Positions 23,270 to 34,877 of a DNA stretch of 64,000 nucleotides are shown in pieces. Each line of letters opens with the position of its first letter. Within the stretch, counting starts at the first letter, position 1. The position numbers and the translations under genes are program-made. The stretch is from Populus alba. Lineage: Eukaryota > Streptophyta > Magnoliopsida > Malpighiales > Salicaceae. The stretch covers positions 19,828,147 through 19,892,146 of the forward strand of contig NC_133297.1 of assembly GCF_005239225.2 (NCBI RefSeq). The letters are read 5' to 3'. The notes under the pieces were generated by a model. That model was not told where the DNA came from and did no database searches. It worked only from the letters and a program-made list of their open reading frames with translations.

Positions 23270-23803
23270 TTAGAAATGGTTTCGAAGTTCAATCAAAATA
23301 ATATATGTCATCTGATCCATAACACAAACTTGAATAAAATAGCAAATAAATAACATTGAAAGCCTAAACTTGTCAAGTAATATGAGGAAATAATATGAAA
23401 TCATCCATACATATAATAAAGATAATTCATTACATATACTACAAAATATAATTAATTCGTGCTCCTCATTATTATCATCACTCCTAGCCATGTCATCATC
23501 ATCACACAAAACCATGTCGTCACCACCACCACCACCACCACCACCAGCATCATCATCATAATCATCATCATCTTCTTCTTCTTCTTCTTCCTCCTCCGCA
23601 ACCCTTTCATCTTCTTTTCCCCAATTTACGTCAAGCTGAAGCAATTCATGTTGACTGATTTCTTCATAATAAGATGATTCCACAAGTATATTTGGATCAT
23701 CAATTGTTTGAGTAGGAAGGACATGACATGGTTGAGAAATCTCATCCGATTGATCAACATCAAATGTTCTCACATTGTTTTCATCTTCAATAAATTCACC
23801 CAT
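23270..23803 (-). CDS. Acidic-repeat open frame, possible transposase tail
   Basis: A 177-codon open frame starting MGEFIEDENNVRTFDVDQSD. The middle is a run of Glu and Asp residues followed by a Gly run, encoded by TCT/CAT/CAC triplet repeats at 23515-23600. The residues after the acidic part look like intron read-through. An acidic C-terminal tail also ends the TNP2 relic at about 33010-33171, so this may be the last exon of a lost TNP2-like gene of element 1. No catalytic motif supports that. It could equally be an unrelated exon. Confidence 0.35.
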   Translation of the reverse strand: MGEFIEDENNVRTFDVDQSDEISQPCHVLPTQTIDDPNILVESSYYEEISQHELLQLDVNWGKEDERVAEEEEEEEEDDDDYDDDAGGGGGGGGDDMVLCDDDDMARSDDNNEEHELIIFCSICNELSLLYVWMISYYFLILLDKFRLSMLFICYFIQVCVMDQMTYIILIELRNHF

Positions 23804-24002
23804 GTCAACATTATAATGACTTCTAGCAGTTGTTTAATAACCATCCACCATTCAAAGGAAAATAGTTTCAACATCTGATTTCAATAGCATTCTTCCTTTT
23901 TGGGTTCCATACTTGTTCATTATGTGTAACTTTCAAGTTTTGTGGCTATGAGTGTTAATGCTGCTGCTATAGAGTCATTTTAACGTGATGATCAATAAGA
24001 AA

Positions 24003-24165
24003 ATATGATGGGGATGGTGCTACACTAGTTATACATCCTGTCACTGCTACAAAATATGGTATTGAAGTTTCACAAGATTCTCTTGCTACTTGCTGGGAAT
24101 GCAGCCAAAAGATTATTTTTGGAGAGGTGGTTTCTTATGTATCTATCTTTATTCTCTAGAGATCA
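24003..24165 (+). pseudogene. Possible captured zf-PARP-like exon
   Basis: The + strand reads YGIEVSQDSLATCWECSQKI followed by IFGEV. The Tyr..Glu-x-Ser..[Ala-Thr]-Cys-x-x-Cys-x-x-Lys-Ile-x-x-Gly-Glu spacing resembles the first half of a PARP-type zinc finger, as in plant PARPs and the 3'-phosphatase ZDP. The downstream His/Cys half is not visible before a stop. It lies inside CACTA-1 and opposite to the element's transposase gene, which would fit a captured host exon. Recognition is from pattern only. Confidence 0.35.
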
Positions 24166-27055
24166 TTTTTAAACCTCATATTTCTTTATGTGTGGCGAAC
24201 CAGATTCATAAAGTCATGCATTATACACATAAACCAAACATTTTTCATCTGGACTGAGAACAATAATACGCTAACAGTCTTGGCAACCTATATATACCAG
24301 TTGAAGGACTTAATCCTAATTCATATAGGAAAAGGACTTGTTGAAGTCGCATGCTAACTGTAAATCCAAATAGCATAAGGATTCTTAAACTAAAAAGAAG
24401 CAAAGGCAGTAGGGAAACTAAAAGGGACCATTTCTGATACATGAACTGTAAAACATTTTTTTTTATGAGACTTGTGAATTTTACTTAATATGGGTTGATT
24501 CTGCAGGAAGAACACAAGGAAAAAAAAGAGGCATTGAGTGATTATGTTATTGATAAGATCGATAAGGGTAGTTGCTCTACCAATTTAGGTTTGATCGAAA
24601 CATTATAACTGCCACAGAAGATTATCTTGCTCAATTTACTCATGCCTTTTCGTGTTTGCTTAACTACAGATATTGCAGACATGGCAGATAAGGGTTGCAC
24701 AATTGATAATGGTGGACTGGATTGCAAACTTTTTCTGCTGAGTAAGGCATGGTAAAGCTGCTTTCACTAGCGGGTTTTTTTTTTTTTTTTTTGTATCCCA
24801 TATGTTCTTTATTCTGGTTGGTTAGATTTTAATGTTTTGGTTGATGTGGGGGGGTTCTGCTTTTGTATTACTACTAATCAGGGGGTAAATGAAATTAAGT
24901 GTAACATTAATTTGCTTTTATTTAGATTTGTTGCAATGATATCAATGCTTGTACCTATGGTTCATCTAGTTTAATCTTTAGCATAGCAAAGCAAATTGAC
25001 AGTTGAAGTTTCCTTGTGTGCCTAGTTACTCCCATTCACATCTGCTTTATAATATTCTTACACTTGCTTGTATTTTTTAAGAGTGTGTCTTGCATTCTTT
25101 TGCTTTTATTGTAGAGATCTTTTATAAGTTGAGAGTTGTTTATGCTACTTTTCTTTTCCATTGTTTTGAAATGTTTAATTTTCTGAACTCAACATTTTGG
25201 TCTTTCTACCCTATGAAGCTTTCAATAATTATTTTAAACCATCATTTGAGCTATAACATTGGTTCTACAAGTTTGAATCTATCTGGATTTTTCAATATTT
25301 GAGCATGTAGTTTAACTTGAAACTCTCTTCATCCTATCTTCTTTTTGGCTAAAGCATGGACCAACTATGATGATTATGACATTGTTGGCTCTGCTGTTGT
25401 TACACAACTTTTCCTTCATGTTATGATATTCAATCTCATGATAGTCATTTAATTTTGTTCCTGTCTTTTGATATTCAAATCTCCCTAACAAAGTTAATAA
25501 CTCTGTCTACAGCAACATGTTAAATGTTTCACCATTCATGCTATTCTTATTGAAGTCTTGGTTGGTATTTGCAAGGCCAAGTGTAAAGGATCAATTTAAT
25601 TAAAGAGATGGATGGTCAAATAATTATGGTTTTGAGAACGTTGAAAATGTACCACACAACTCAAATGAGAACAAGGAAAAGAAATCCACAATTTATAATG
25701 CCTAGGTAACAGAATTAAAATCCTAATACATAAAAGAAAAATAACATAAAATCTAAGATAACACAATAAATCCAAACAAAATTAAAAATATATTAGTCAA
25801 GCATAATCTTTCAAGCCTCATTTCAGATTATCTACATAATGGATGAACCAACAACACAATTACCTATATGATTAGACCTCTCATCCCTGAATTTGACCTT
25901 CAAATCTCCAAGCACTGAATGGCCTCCTTAAGGAGCATGCTCTTATCCTTATCGATATTTTATTATAGGGACTAATTTGGAGGTCGATAATATGTTTCTA
26001 TAAAATTGGACACCTAGTTACAGTTAAACTAGAGACACTCCTTTACACCTTTACACCCTCCCTGTTGAGGATAAATTTCGCTGGATAAAATACAAAAATC
26101 TCTATAGGTACTTAATTTGATATGAATTTAAACTGGAAAAAAAATGAAATTAATGGTTGTTCATATTTAGCCCTCAATTCAATAATTAACGTTTCCTCAG
26201 TCTATTAAAGATTCAAGAAACCTATTGATTTACTGTTCTAAACACACAATGACGCACCAAGTGAGAATAATCTTAGGATAAAATTAAAGGTTGTTCATAT
26301 TTAGCCCTCAATTCAATAATTTACTGTTCTAAACCTATTGAAACTTGTGTTCATAAATAGATTTGCACTGACTACAGTTCATAAACCCTTAATTTGTCGA
26401 CTGAATAGCCTAAAACCATTAATCAAAGTAGTGATAAAAAAAATTTTGTTACCTGTGTTCTTGAGTTCTGGGCGAGCAAGATGAAATCTACACGGCAGAA
26501 GAACACTTGAGATTGTGAAAGTTTGGTTAAAACTTTTAACAGTAAGTTTAATTGCAACAGAGAAACAAATAATTCCTAAAATTAATTACCTAGATTATTG
26601 AAGAACAGAATGTAAAACCCAATCCATATACAAAGAGTGGGGGTAAATCAGGATGTTCGATGGTGATAATGATGGGTATAGTGGGATGTTGCCATGGGTT
26701 TGTGTTTTTGGTGGTTTACGAAGAAAGATTGAATTTGTTAGGGATGTTGGAGACGAATGAGAAGAAGATGAAGAGAAATGTTAGGGACAAAGGAAGATCA
26801 GATCGATGAAGAGAGAATGCTAAGTTAATTGTTTTTCTACTGTTATGGATGTTATTATCAGGGGACGAAGGGGATGAAGATTCACTGCGAGTTAATTAGC
26901 ATTTTCTGGGTTCTTTGTTTATTGTTCTGTTTACGTTTCTGAAGGGAAGAGAGTGTAAGTTTAGGATTGCTAATTAACGGTTGAGATTGTAAAAGTAAAA
27001 TACCTCATCAACGGTCTGTGTAATTTTGACTTTATATAAAAATTTAAATATTTAT
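24166..27055. other. CACTA-1 interior, right half
   Basis: Unassigned. A possible exon start follows an acceptor-like TTGATTCTGCAG at about 24505 (EEHKEKKEALSDYVIDKI), then a stop. A segment near 26155-26190 (AAATTAATGGTTGTTCATAT) recurs at 26280-26320, a small local duplication. No terminal repeats of a nested element are recognised. Confidence 0.4.
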
Positions 27056-27190
27056 TTTTTTAATCAGCAACGGATATTCTGTTGCAGATTCTATGTTGTC
27101 TTTAGCAACGGATTTTCCATTCCTAAAGCCTGTTGCTAATTTTAAAAAAATAATAAATATGCAATCCGTTGCTAAAATCAGATGTAATAG
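27056..27190. repeat. CACTA-1 right subterminal repeats
   Basis: Contains AGCAACGGATATTCTGTTGC, AGCAACGGATTTTCCATTCC and CAATCCGTTGCTAAAATC, mirroring the left end. Confidence 0.8.
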
Positions 27191-27598
27191 TCTAACAATT
27201 CCAATTCCGGTATTGGCTAAGGCTTTGATTATGGCAGGGTCCGATCCATTTAATCGGACCTTTTGGATTGAAGTGGATTGAAGAAGCTTTGCGGTGGATG
27301 GTGGTGGTGGAAGGTTGTCCGCAACTTGGCCATAGTTTATACCGATGAATGATTGCGAGTCTGCACAAAAAGAAGAAAATTTAAAGCAGATGATCAAACA
27401 TCAATTTTTAAACGACAAAACAGAACACCAACATTTTTTGTTTTCATAGACTGAAATGAAGACAGCTCAGTTAAGGTAAATTCTTTAGAAATGGAAGAAG
27501 GTAATTAAAATAGAAAGAGATGCAAACTTACTTGCGATTTTTACTGTCTGTAAGGAGGAAAGGAGTAGGAAAGCAACAGTATAAGGAAGCATCACCAT

Positions 27599-28110
27599 GG
27601 CTCAGGAGGAGTGGTTTCTATTCTGCATTTTTTTAAACTGGAGTGGGCATTAAATAACAAGTCAAGGGCAGAAGCGTACAGATGACTTCGGATATATTCT
27701 TATTATAGAATATCATATGGGTGGTGAACCTTCAAATAGAAACCGCTACGTCACGGGTTTATTTTTAAAATATCATAAAAATATAAGATGTAAAAACATT
27801 ATAAAAGCTTTGGGTCTAGTTGTAATGACGGACTCAAAATCATTGAGTTTGACTGCAATGTCAAACCCAACACTAATATTTATAATATTAATAATAATAA
27901 TTTATTTGTCAGCTAAAATTTTTATTTTTTTGTAATCTTTTTAAAAAAAAATTATGGTTTTTCTTTGATAATATTAATAATTTTTTAAAATTTATTAATA
28001 ATGATGATGATGATGATAATAATGATAATAATTATTATTATTTTATATTTCAAATCAAATTTATTGTTGTTTTTTAATATTGATAATAATTTTTTAAAAA
28101 AAATTTACGT
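27599..28110. other. Upstream flank of GH17 copy A
   Basis: It matches the flank of copy C at 60351-60830: shared GGCTCAGGAGGAG.GGTTTCT, AACTGGAGTGGGCATTAAAT and GTGGTGAA.CTTCAAATAGA. It is followed by a remnant satellite block (GGGTCTAGTTGTAATGACGG). It would contain the original promoter; no convincing TATA box stands out. Confidence 0.7.
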
Positions 28111-28172
28111 GGATGACGTTGAAATGGTTAGGCGCCAAGTACATGTTGAAAATAAGTATTGAAAACGTTGAA

Positions 28173-28454
28173 ATCTACGTTGTGCCCACGTATTAGGAGG
28201 TTCAGATAAAGGAAAATTGTGCATGTTTATTTCTACAGAGAAGCTTTGAAACTTGGAAGGAGAACTTGTGTTCAAAGAATTTATAGTTCCTCCAGCCCTA
28301 GCAACTAACACTAAGCATTGTCAAAACCATTGCATCTGCTTATAGATTCTTTGAACACAAGTTCTCCTTCCAAGTTTCAAAGCTTCTCTGTAGAAATAAA
28401 CATGCACAATTTTCCTTTATCTGAACCTACTAATACGTGGGCACAACATAGATG
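28173..28454. mobile_element. Fold-back/MITE-like inverted repeat
   Basis: Two arms of about 113 bp (28173-28286 and 28340-28454) are near-perfect reverse complements. The left arm contains TTCAGATAAAGGAAAATTGT and CTTTGAAACTTGGAAGGAGA; the right arm has the reverse complement of both. They are separated by a roughly 53-bp loop that includes CCTCCAGCCCTAGCAACTAA. The same arm and loop sequences recur at 61798-61922 and 62512-62690, so this is a repeat family rather than a chance palindrome. Confidence 0.85.
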
Positions 28455-28509
28455 ACGTATGGTGTATTAGTAGGTTGTGATAAAAAGTTATAGTGCGTAC
28501 GAGAGAATA

Positions 28510-28815
28510 ATTTTGTCGGTAAATTGCGGTGATAATTACTGATAGATGCTATTCCATTAGTAATTCAGTCAGTATATACAAACGAACTAATATTGTTAGT
28601 ATATACCGACTAAATTACAGACAAAATATATATTTAAAAAAAAAAAAAGAAGTTTGATGATGTGGCAGTTTTTGCGGGCAATTTTATCGACAAAATGACT
28701 GAGGGATTCATATTGGAATTTCTGTACAGTGACGTGACTAATTCACCGTCACAATTACCGATGAAATCACCAATAGAAGTATTCCGTCAGTGATTCCCTC
28801 AGTTAGAGTTAATAT
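28510..28815. repeat. CACTA-2 left subterminal motifs
   Basis: Scattered variants of TTACCGATGAAAT, TTTGTCGGTAAATT and ATTCCGTCAGTGATTCC in both orientations, with a poly-A run near 28637. Confidence 0.55.
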
Positions 28816-29028
28816 ATCACCACTCTGCCGACCTCTCCTCTCCTATTTCTCCTTCTTCTTTCCCATCCCAACTCTCAACAACCACCCCCTAAAAATACCC
28901 CCCTCTTCTCAACAAAAGTCGTCTTTCTATAACTTTTGTGGTTACAACATCGTGTTCTAATTTATTATGGATTTTATTATTTTTTGTAAGAAAATCTATC
29001 TTTTTTAATTTTAACATTTAAATGGCAA

Positions 29029-29031
<3 letters not shown>

Positions 29032-29069
<38 letters not shown>
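29032..29069 (+). repeat. TTA microsatellite
   Basis: About twelve consecutive ATT/TTA triplets. Confidence 0.95.
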
Positions 29070-29472
29070 GTATATGTACATGTTTTATTGTTATTTCTCA
29101 AACAAACTTGTAGTATGAATGTATAATTTTGTATTTGTTATGGTTTGTTTTAGATTTTGTAAAATTGTATTTGTTTGTAAATTGTTGAAACTTTGTTGAA
29201 TTACCGAATTAGATGTATTGTGAATAAATGATTAATAACTTGTTTAACAGATCCGTTTTAATTTTTATCAATACTATTACGGAGTTGTAATTTCTGTAAA
29301 TTTATATGTATAAATTTGTATGGATGTTGATAATTGATAATGAATATTTATAAGTTTTAATTAGTTTGTTGGATAATCTCGAGTTAAACCAATATTTTTG
29401 CAAATTTATTTAATTAACATAGTTAATTAACACATGTTGTCATCATAATTTTATAGAGATTCAATAGAGGTC

Positions 29473-32400
29473 ATGGATGATCATTCATTGATGTATTAAG
29501 ATTCACTGCAAGGATTGCGGAGGATGAGTTATTGTAATGGGGTTCAGGATTTTATTAATTTTGCAACATCTATTCCCTAAAATTTTATAGGAGGCAGTAT
29601 TAGTTGTCCATGCAGGAAGTGTAAAAATATAAAGTATATGCATCCAGATGTTGTAATGATGCATCTTCTTTACAAAGGGTTCATGGAGGATTACCTGTGT
29701 TGGTATGCACACATAGAACTATTTGTTTGTAATGAGAGCATGGTATAAAGGGTGGTTGGGTCAACTTTTAGTGCTAGCAACGTGCATGGAGTTGCAAATA
29801 AGAATGAATCAAGATAATATTAGTCAATGTCCAATTGTAGAAGAAAAACCTATTGCAGATGCAACAAGGTTTTTTGATCTATTGAGAGATTCTGACGAAT
29901 CATTATGGGATAGTTGCATGAACCACAATAAATTATCGGTCATAGCATAGGTGTTCACCATCAAGTCATATCACGGGATGAGTGAGGCCGGTTATGACAA
30001 AATTATCGAATGGGCGAGAAGCATTTTACCTGAAGGGAACAAGCTGAAAGAGAACTTCTATGCTGCAAAGTCCATGATGAAACCCCTTGGTTTAGGATAC
30101 AATAAAATTGATATGTGCCTTAACTTCTGCATGTTATACTACCTTTAAAATGTTGAGCTAACCGAATGCATGACATGTGGGCATTCCCGTTACAAACCCA
30201 GAACTGGTAGGGGAAAGACTCTCGTGGCATATGAAAAGATTAGATACTTCCAAATCACACCTAGACTGCAGAGGTTATTCATGTCACGAAGGACTGTTGA
30301 GCACATGACATGGCACTAATCACATGATGCAGTTGATGGAGTGATGGTACATCCTTCTGTTGGCAAAGCATGAAAATACTTTAATAGTGTGCATCCTCAC
30401 TTTTCAGCTGAATTAAGAAACATGCATCTGAAGTTGTGTATAGACAGATTCAACCCATTCGGGTTATTTGTTGCTCCTTATTCTTGTTGGTTGGTCATAC
30501 TCATGGCTTATAACTTGACAGCGGGGATGAGTATGAGGTTGGAGTTCATGTTTTTATCTACTGTCATACTTGGTCTGAGCTGTCTAGGCTGGAATATAGA
30601 TGTTTGTCTTTGATCGTTGATTGATGAGTTGACGTAGTTGTGGTCCTCTGGAGCTTTAACTTATGATATATCGTGGAAATATAATTTTGTTATGAGAGTG
30701 GCTTTGATGGGGACTATCAATGATTTTTCAACTCATGGAATGGTTTCTGGTTGGAGCACGCATGGAAAACTAGCATGTCCATACTGTATGGAAAACAACA
30801 AGACATTCACGCTAACAAATGGAGGTAAAGCTTCTTTTTTTACTGTCATTGTCATTTCTGACCAATGAATCACAGGTATAGAAAGAACATAAAGGATTTC
30901 TTTGTTGGCAGAGTTGAAAAGGATGTTTCACCCTTGCTTTTTTCTGGTGAAGAATTGCATGATGTTGTATCAGAGTACGGTGACATTGTGTTTGGTTTCC
31001 AATCAGGTAAGTAGAAGTTTCCTGGTTTTGGTTTGATCCACAATTGGGTAAGGCAAAGTATTTTTTGGGAGTTTTCTTATTGGATGACTAATCTCCTCCA
31101 CATAACCTTGACGTCATTCACATAGAAAAGAACGTGTTTGAGAACATTTTCAACACCATCATGGATGTGAAGGGGAAGACAAAGGACAACATCAAGGCTA
31201 GATTGAATATAGCTTTGTTATGTAACTGTAAATATATGGAGTTGGTTTTTGATAGGTCACGGGTTGCAAAACCAAGAGCATGCTTCGTGCACAACTACTA
31301 GTTTACAAATGACTTAAGAGTCTTTGTTTTCTCGATGGATATGCCTCAAACATATCAAGGTTGGTTAATATGTAGGAATGTAGATTATATGGAATGAAGA
31401 GTCATGACATCCATGTGGTTATGTAAACACTCATTCCATTAGCTTATCGATATTTGTTGCCAAAAGGGATATGGGATGCACTCACGAAGATCAATCATTT
31501 CTTTAGAGATATATGCTCCAACAAGTTGAATGTTGATCATATTGAAAGGCTTGAAACAAATATCATTGAGACAATATGCAAACTTGAGATGATAATCCCT
31601 CTATCATTTTTTAACTCAATAAAGCATCTACCCATGCATTTATTGTTTAAGGCAAAAATTAGAGGATCGGTCCAGTATAGATGGATGTATCCATTCGAAC
31701 AGTTAGATATTACAGTTACAATGTAATTCATATATAAAAGTATTTTCATTGTTTTTGTTAATTGAAAATATTTGATTAATTTCATGTAGGTACTTGTTTA
31801 ATTTTAAGAAAAAGGTTAAGAACAAGGCGTATATTGAGGCTTTGATATGTGACGCCTATATTGTTAAGGAGATCTCAATATTTATCTTGTACTATTTCGT
31901 ACCTCATTTGAGAACAAGAATCAATCGCTTTCCACGACATGATGATGGTGGTGAAGTGTCTTCCAATGGGAACTTGTCAATATTTTCCAATCCTGGACAA
32001 CCCACACCTAAAAATATCGTAAGTGGAAGATATTTGTCTGAAATAAAGTTCAGACAAGCACACAATTATGTTCTATTTAACTTTGATGAGCTGAGACCTT
32101 TTATTCAGTAAATATATGTACTACTTAAACTTTGTTAAAAATATACTATTTATATATTGTAATATCATAAACTCAACTAATTTTGAAAACCTTGTAGGCA
32201 ACATTGACAATATTTATTATCCAATAACTCACAGCTGACCGAATCCAAAATCTTTCGATTACAAGATAAACAATTTGCGATGTGGTTCATAACACATGTA
32301 AGTACTATTACAAACTCATTATCTCTTGCAAATTTATTGTATGTCATTATAAAATTCTCATTTATTGTTCATTGTTGTACATTATATACAAGGTTTATGA

Positions 32401-33171
32401 AATGGAAAGAAGTGTTTCTATTTCATTGTCTTCTCTAAGCCCGAGCCTTGAAAGAAACGATAAGTGCTACAATGGGTATTTTGTCAATGGATATGTATTT
32501 CATATTGAAAAATACAAGCATGGAAGAAAGACATACAACATCAATGGTTGTGTTAAAGAATCGACTTGTAATGAGGTTGGAGTTGACTATTATGGTAAAT
32601 AAGAAGAGGTCGTCAAATTGCAATATCATAGTGAGCATAATATAATATTTTTATTCAAATGCTATTGGTATGATAGCACTGACAGAGGAATCAAAGTAGA
32701 TCCTCACTATGGTCTGATCAAAATCAATTTAAAAGCTAGACTCCGCAATGTAAACGATGTCTTTGTTTTCGTAAAGCAATATCAACAAGTTTATTACACA
32801 TACACCCCTTCCTTTAGAAAGTTCCAATCAATAGTTGATTGGTTATCCGTTTTAAAATTGAAACCCAGGGGTCATGTCGAGGTTATTTAGGATGAGAACG
32901 AAGACAAAGTGTGCGAGATGAAATCTTTCAAGTTAGTGAGTTGGTTGAACCATATCGAGTTGCTCCTTCGATTGACTTATAAGAAAATTCAATTTTTCAT
33001 GTTTTCGATGATAGTCTTGTTGATGTTGATGTTGATGTAGATGAATTGAATGTTGATCTGAGCACTAACAAACAAGCAAATATTGATGAAGATGATGAGG
33101 ATATCCACATTAAAGATTGTGATGGAGATGATGATGATTCAATTGACAATGAAGAAGAAAATTCTGACTAA
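29473..33171 (+). pseudogene. TNP2-type CACTA transposase, decayed
   Basis: Relic of the En/Spm TNP2 transposase. In order: an N-terminal Transpos_assoc-like part at about 29515-29715 (SCPCRKCKNI, then HLLYKGFMEDYLCWYAHIE); linker at 29720-30180; Transposase_21 core at about 30240-31300 with DRFNPFG at 30447, ALTYDI at 30655, and INDFSTHGMVSGWSTHGKLA then CPYC at 30716-30790; a WDALTKINHFFRDIC stretch at 31468; PLSFFNSIKHLPMHL and YRWMYPFEQ at 31600-31700; a DUF4216-like part at 32700-32890; and an Asp/Glu-rich tail ending at 33171. Stops are frequent, the first at 29578-29580, and several frame changes and introns break the reading frame. Not functional. Fragment order and spacing match the family well. 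Confidence 0.85.
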
Positions 33172-33299
33172 CTATCATTACACAAAAGTGTAAAGCAATT
33201 TTTTTATTTTGTAACACGAAATATTTATTTTATAATTATTAATTGTTATTATTGTTCTGTGCAATCAGTTTGTAATTTAAGTGTTTGCAGGAGGATAAA

Positions 33300-33800
33300 T
33301 AGGTAATACAAACACAATCTGTCATGAACAGTGTACCATCATCGACGGATTTCCAAACGGACATCATCTATCGGTATTTTATAGAGAGTTGAAAAATATT
33401 TACTACATATGCTATCATCATCGACATCGACGAACATATTTCGTCGGTATTTTACAGAGAGTTGCAAAATATTTACTACATATGCCATAATCACTAATGT
33501 CTCTATAGACGGATACAATCTGTCGGTATTTGTCGGTGCAGTTCACAATTACCGATGGACTATGCAAATTCCAAAGGACAGGTATTAATGCATCTCTGAC
33601 TGCGTGAATATGCTGACGAACTGCAAAAATTTTGGAGGGTCATTTAAAAATTTTAGTGCGAAATTCAAAATTTACCGACGGATATTTGAAAATTCACCGA
33701 CGGAATAATTAAAAATAATAGTATTTAAATAGGACGTCGATGAGTCCATTGGTAAAACTGCACTATAAATCTCAGCGACCACCCCTTCAGCTCATTTCTC
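33300..33800. repeat. CACTA-2 right subterminal motifs
   Basis: Repeated CATCGACGGATTTCC, ATCTATCGGTATTTTA, TTCGTCGGTATTTTACAGAG, AATTTACCGACGGATA and ATTCACCGACGGAATAA. A pair with GTATTTTA.AGAGAGTTG.AAAATATTTACT repeats at 33372 and 33450. Confidence 0.65.
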
Positions 33801-34499
33801 TCTTCTTTCGTTTCATCTCATCTTTTTTCTCTCTTCTACTGCAAATGTTTTTATGTTTTTCTTGAAATCTTCAACAAATTAAAACGTATGTATTTTCATT
33901 TAATATGCTTAATAATTTTATTTTTCTCGTTTTTTCTTTGTTTTATTAATAATTATATTTTTATTGTGTTTTTTTTGTATTGTATGTAGATAAAGTCCTG
34001 AAATAAACACACTATTAAGGTAAGCATTTTTCATTCCTCATGTCTATAGTTTTTTTTTTAAAAAAAATTATTCAATATATTTTATTGTTTGTATTGCCAT
34101 AATAATTGAATACTTTGTTGAATTTTATTTGTTATTGTTGAAGTTACCTTGTAAATGGTAATTGAATATATATGATTAAATTTAATTTTTTTTATCTCAA
34201 TTTTACTCTATTATTGCGTGATATGTGTTTAATTATTTCCATTAATTTTAATTGTTATTGATGAATTTCTATAGATGTTAGTTGAATATATAAAATTAAA
34301 TGTTATTCTTTTCTTTATTTTATTGTTAAATTTGTATAGATGTTAGGTTATATATAAAATTTTTCAATGGAGTGAATTGGTTTGTGGATGTTGTCAATAA
34401 TTGGAGGTTTGAAAACTTTGGGTAATCTCCAGTATAGGGGAGGTGCTGCCGAATTTTTTTTAATAATCGATTTAAATTATGTAATTATTCATATAAATT
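33801..34499. other. AT-rich stretch, probable CACTA leader/introns
   Basis: No coding motif. It begins with a C/T-rich stretch like that downstream of the left subterminal region and contains repeated local phrases such as ATAGATGTTAG.TGAATATA. Consistent with introns of a second CACTA gene. Confidence 0.35.
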
Positions 34500-34790
34500 T
34501 ATGTCGATGCATAGAATGAAATCAACAGCATGTCATGAGCATATGGTTGCAGCTAGTTCTTCTAGCAACGGGGATGACTTGTCCTTAGGTGCCGATCAAG
34601 AAGAGGCACCTGCGCCGACTCACGATGCAGCCTCTTCAAGCGTGGTTTCATAGCGTAGAGGCGATGTGCCTTCACAATGGAATCAATTCACCCACAAATA
34701 CCAAGTACATTGGAAGGACGACCTTTCAATGTAAGTTTGTTTCGGTTATAGTTTTTTTTAATTATAATGTAATTTATGAATAGTAATATT
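34500..34790 (+). pseudogene. CACTA second-gene 5' fragment (tentative)
   Basis: The + strand reads MHRMKSTACHEHMVAASSSS then GADQEEAPAPTHDAASS, a stop, and then SQWNQFTHKYQVHW before a possible donor GTAAGT at 34731. A low-complexity Ser/Ala N-terminus in this position after TNP2 fits the PF03004-type partner gene, but the diagnostic core is missing because the sequence is cut near 34800. Low certainty. Confidence 0.35.
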
Positions 34791-34877
34791 TCATTAATTT
34801 AATTTTTTCTGTTATCTTTTGGTCCTTTTAATTTTAGCATTTTGTAATCTGGTTCAAAACTTCATTTTATTTATGTT

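Larger units (their letters stand above)
18255..27191 (-). mobile_element. CACTA (En/Spm-like) element 1, ~8.9 kb
   Basis: The left end is CACTACTAAAAAATG at 18255, directly after GH17 exon sequence TTTGCAGT. GH17 sequence resumes at about 27192 (TAACAATTCC). The right terminus reads AATAGTC, i.e. GACTATT on the other strand, a degenerate match to CACTA. Subterminal regions on both sides carry AGCAACGGA/TCCGTTGCT repeats. It encodes a PF03004-type transposase-associated gene on the minus strand. No TNP2-type transposase is recognised inside, so it is probably non-autonomous now. A clean 3-bp duplication is not seen: AGT on the left; on the right AGT sits inside the degenerate terminus and a few host bases are missing. 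Confidence 0.85.
17343..27598 (-). pseudogene. GH17 beta-1,3-glucanase copy A, split by CACTA
   Basis: Relic of a plant glucan endo-1,3-beta-D-glucosidase, a secreted enzyme that hydrolyses internal beta-1,3 bonds of callose in the cell wall. Exons on the minus strand: exon 1 27598-27532 (signal peptide starting MVMLPYTVAFLLLSS, donor GTAAGT); exon 2 27360-27192 plus 18254-17758, containing SFIGINYGQVADNLPPP; exon 3 17666-17343 (108 codons), containing the GH17 signature VVAETGWPF with the nucleophile Glu. Exon 3 ends at a good GTAAGA donor but no further exon is found. Lesions: exon 2 is interrupted by an ~8.9-kb CACTA element at 18255, and a 5-bp AGTGA duplication near 18139-18148 shifts the frame next to the proton-donor motif VGNEV. 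Exon sequence otherwise follows copy C closely, so these lesions look recent relative to the duplication. Confidence 0.9.
28470..33800 (+). mobile_element. CACTA element 2, degenerate
   Basis: A TNP2-type transposase relic on the + strand is flanked by regions rich in ACCGACGGA/TCCGTCGGT-like motifs (28510-28810 and 33330-33740), the usual CACTA layout of subterminal repeats around TNP2. Clean CACTA termini are not found. The right region is itself followed by a C/T-rich leader like that after the left region (28825 versus 33780), so two related elements may be fused here. Boundaries are approximate. Confidence 0.6.

Noticed and set aside
33755..33775. CACTA terminus at GCACTATAAATC, and TAGTG at 28485 as its partner
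   Set aside because: No matching terminal inverted repeat or flanking duplication, and the orientations do not bound the TNP2 relic correctly.
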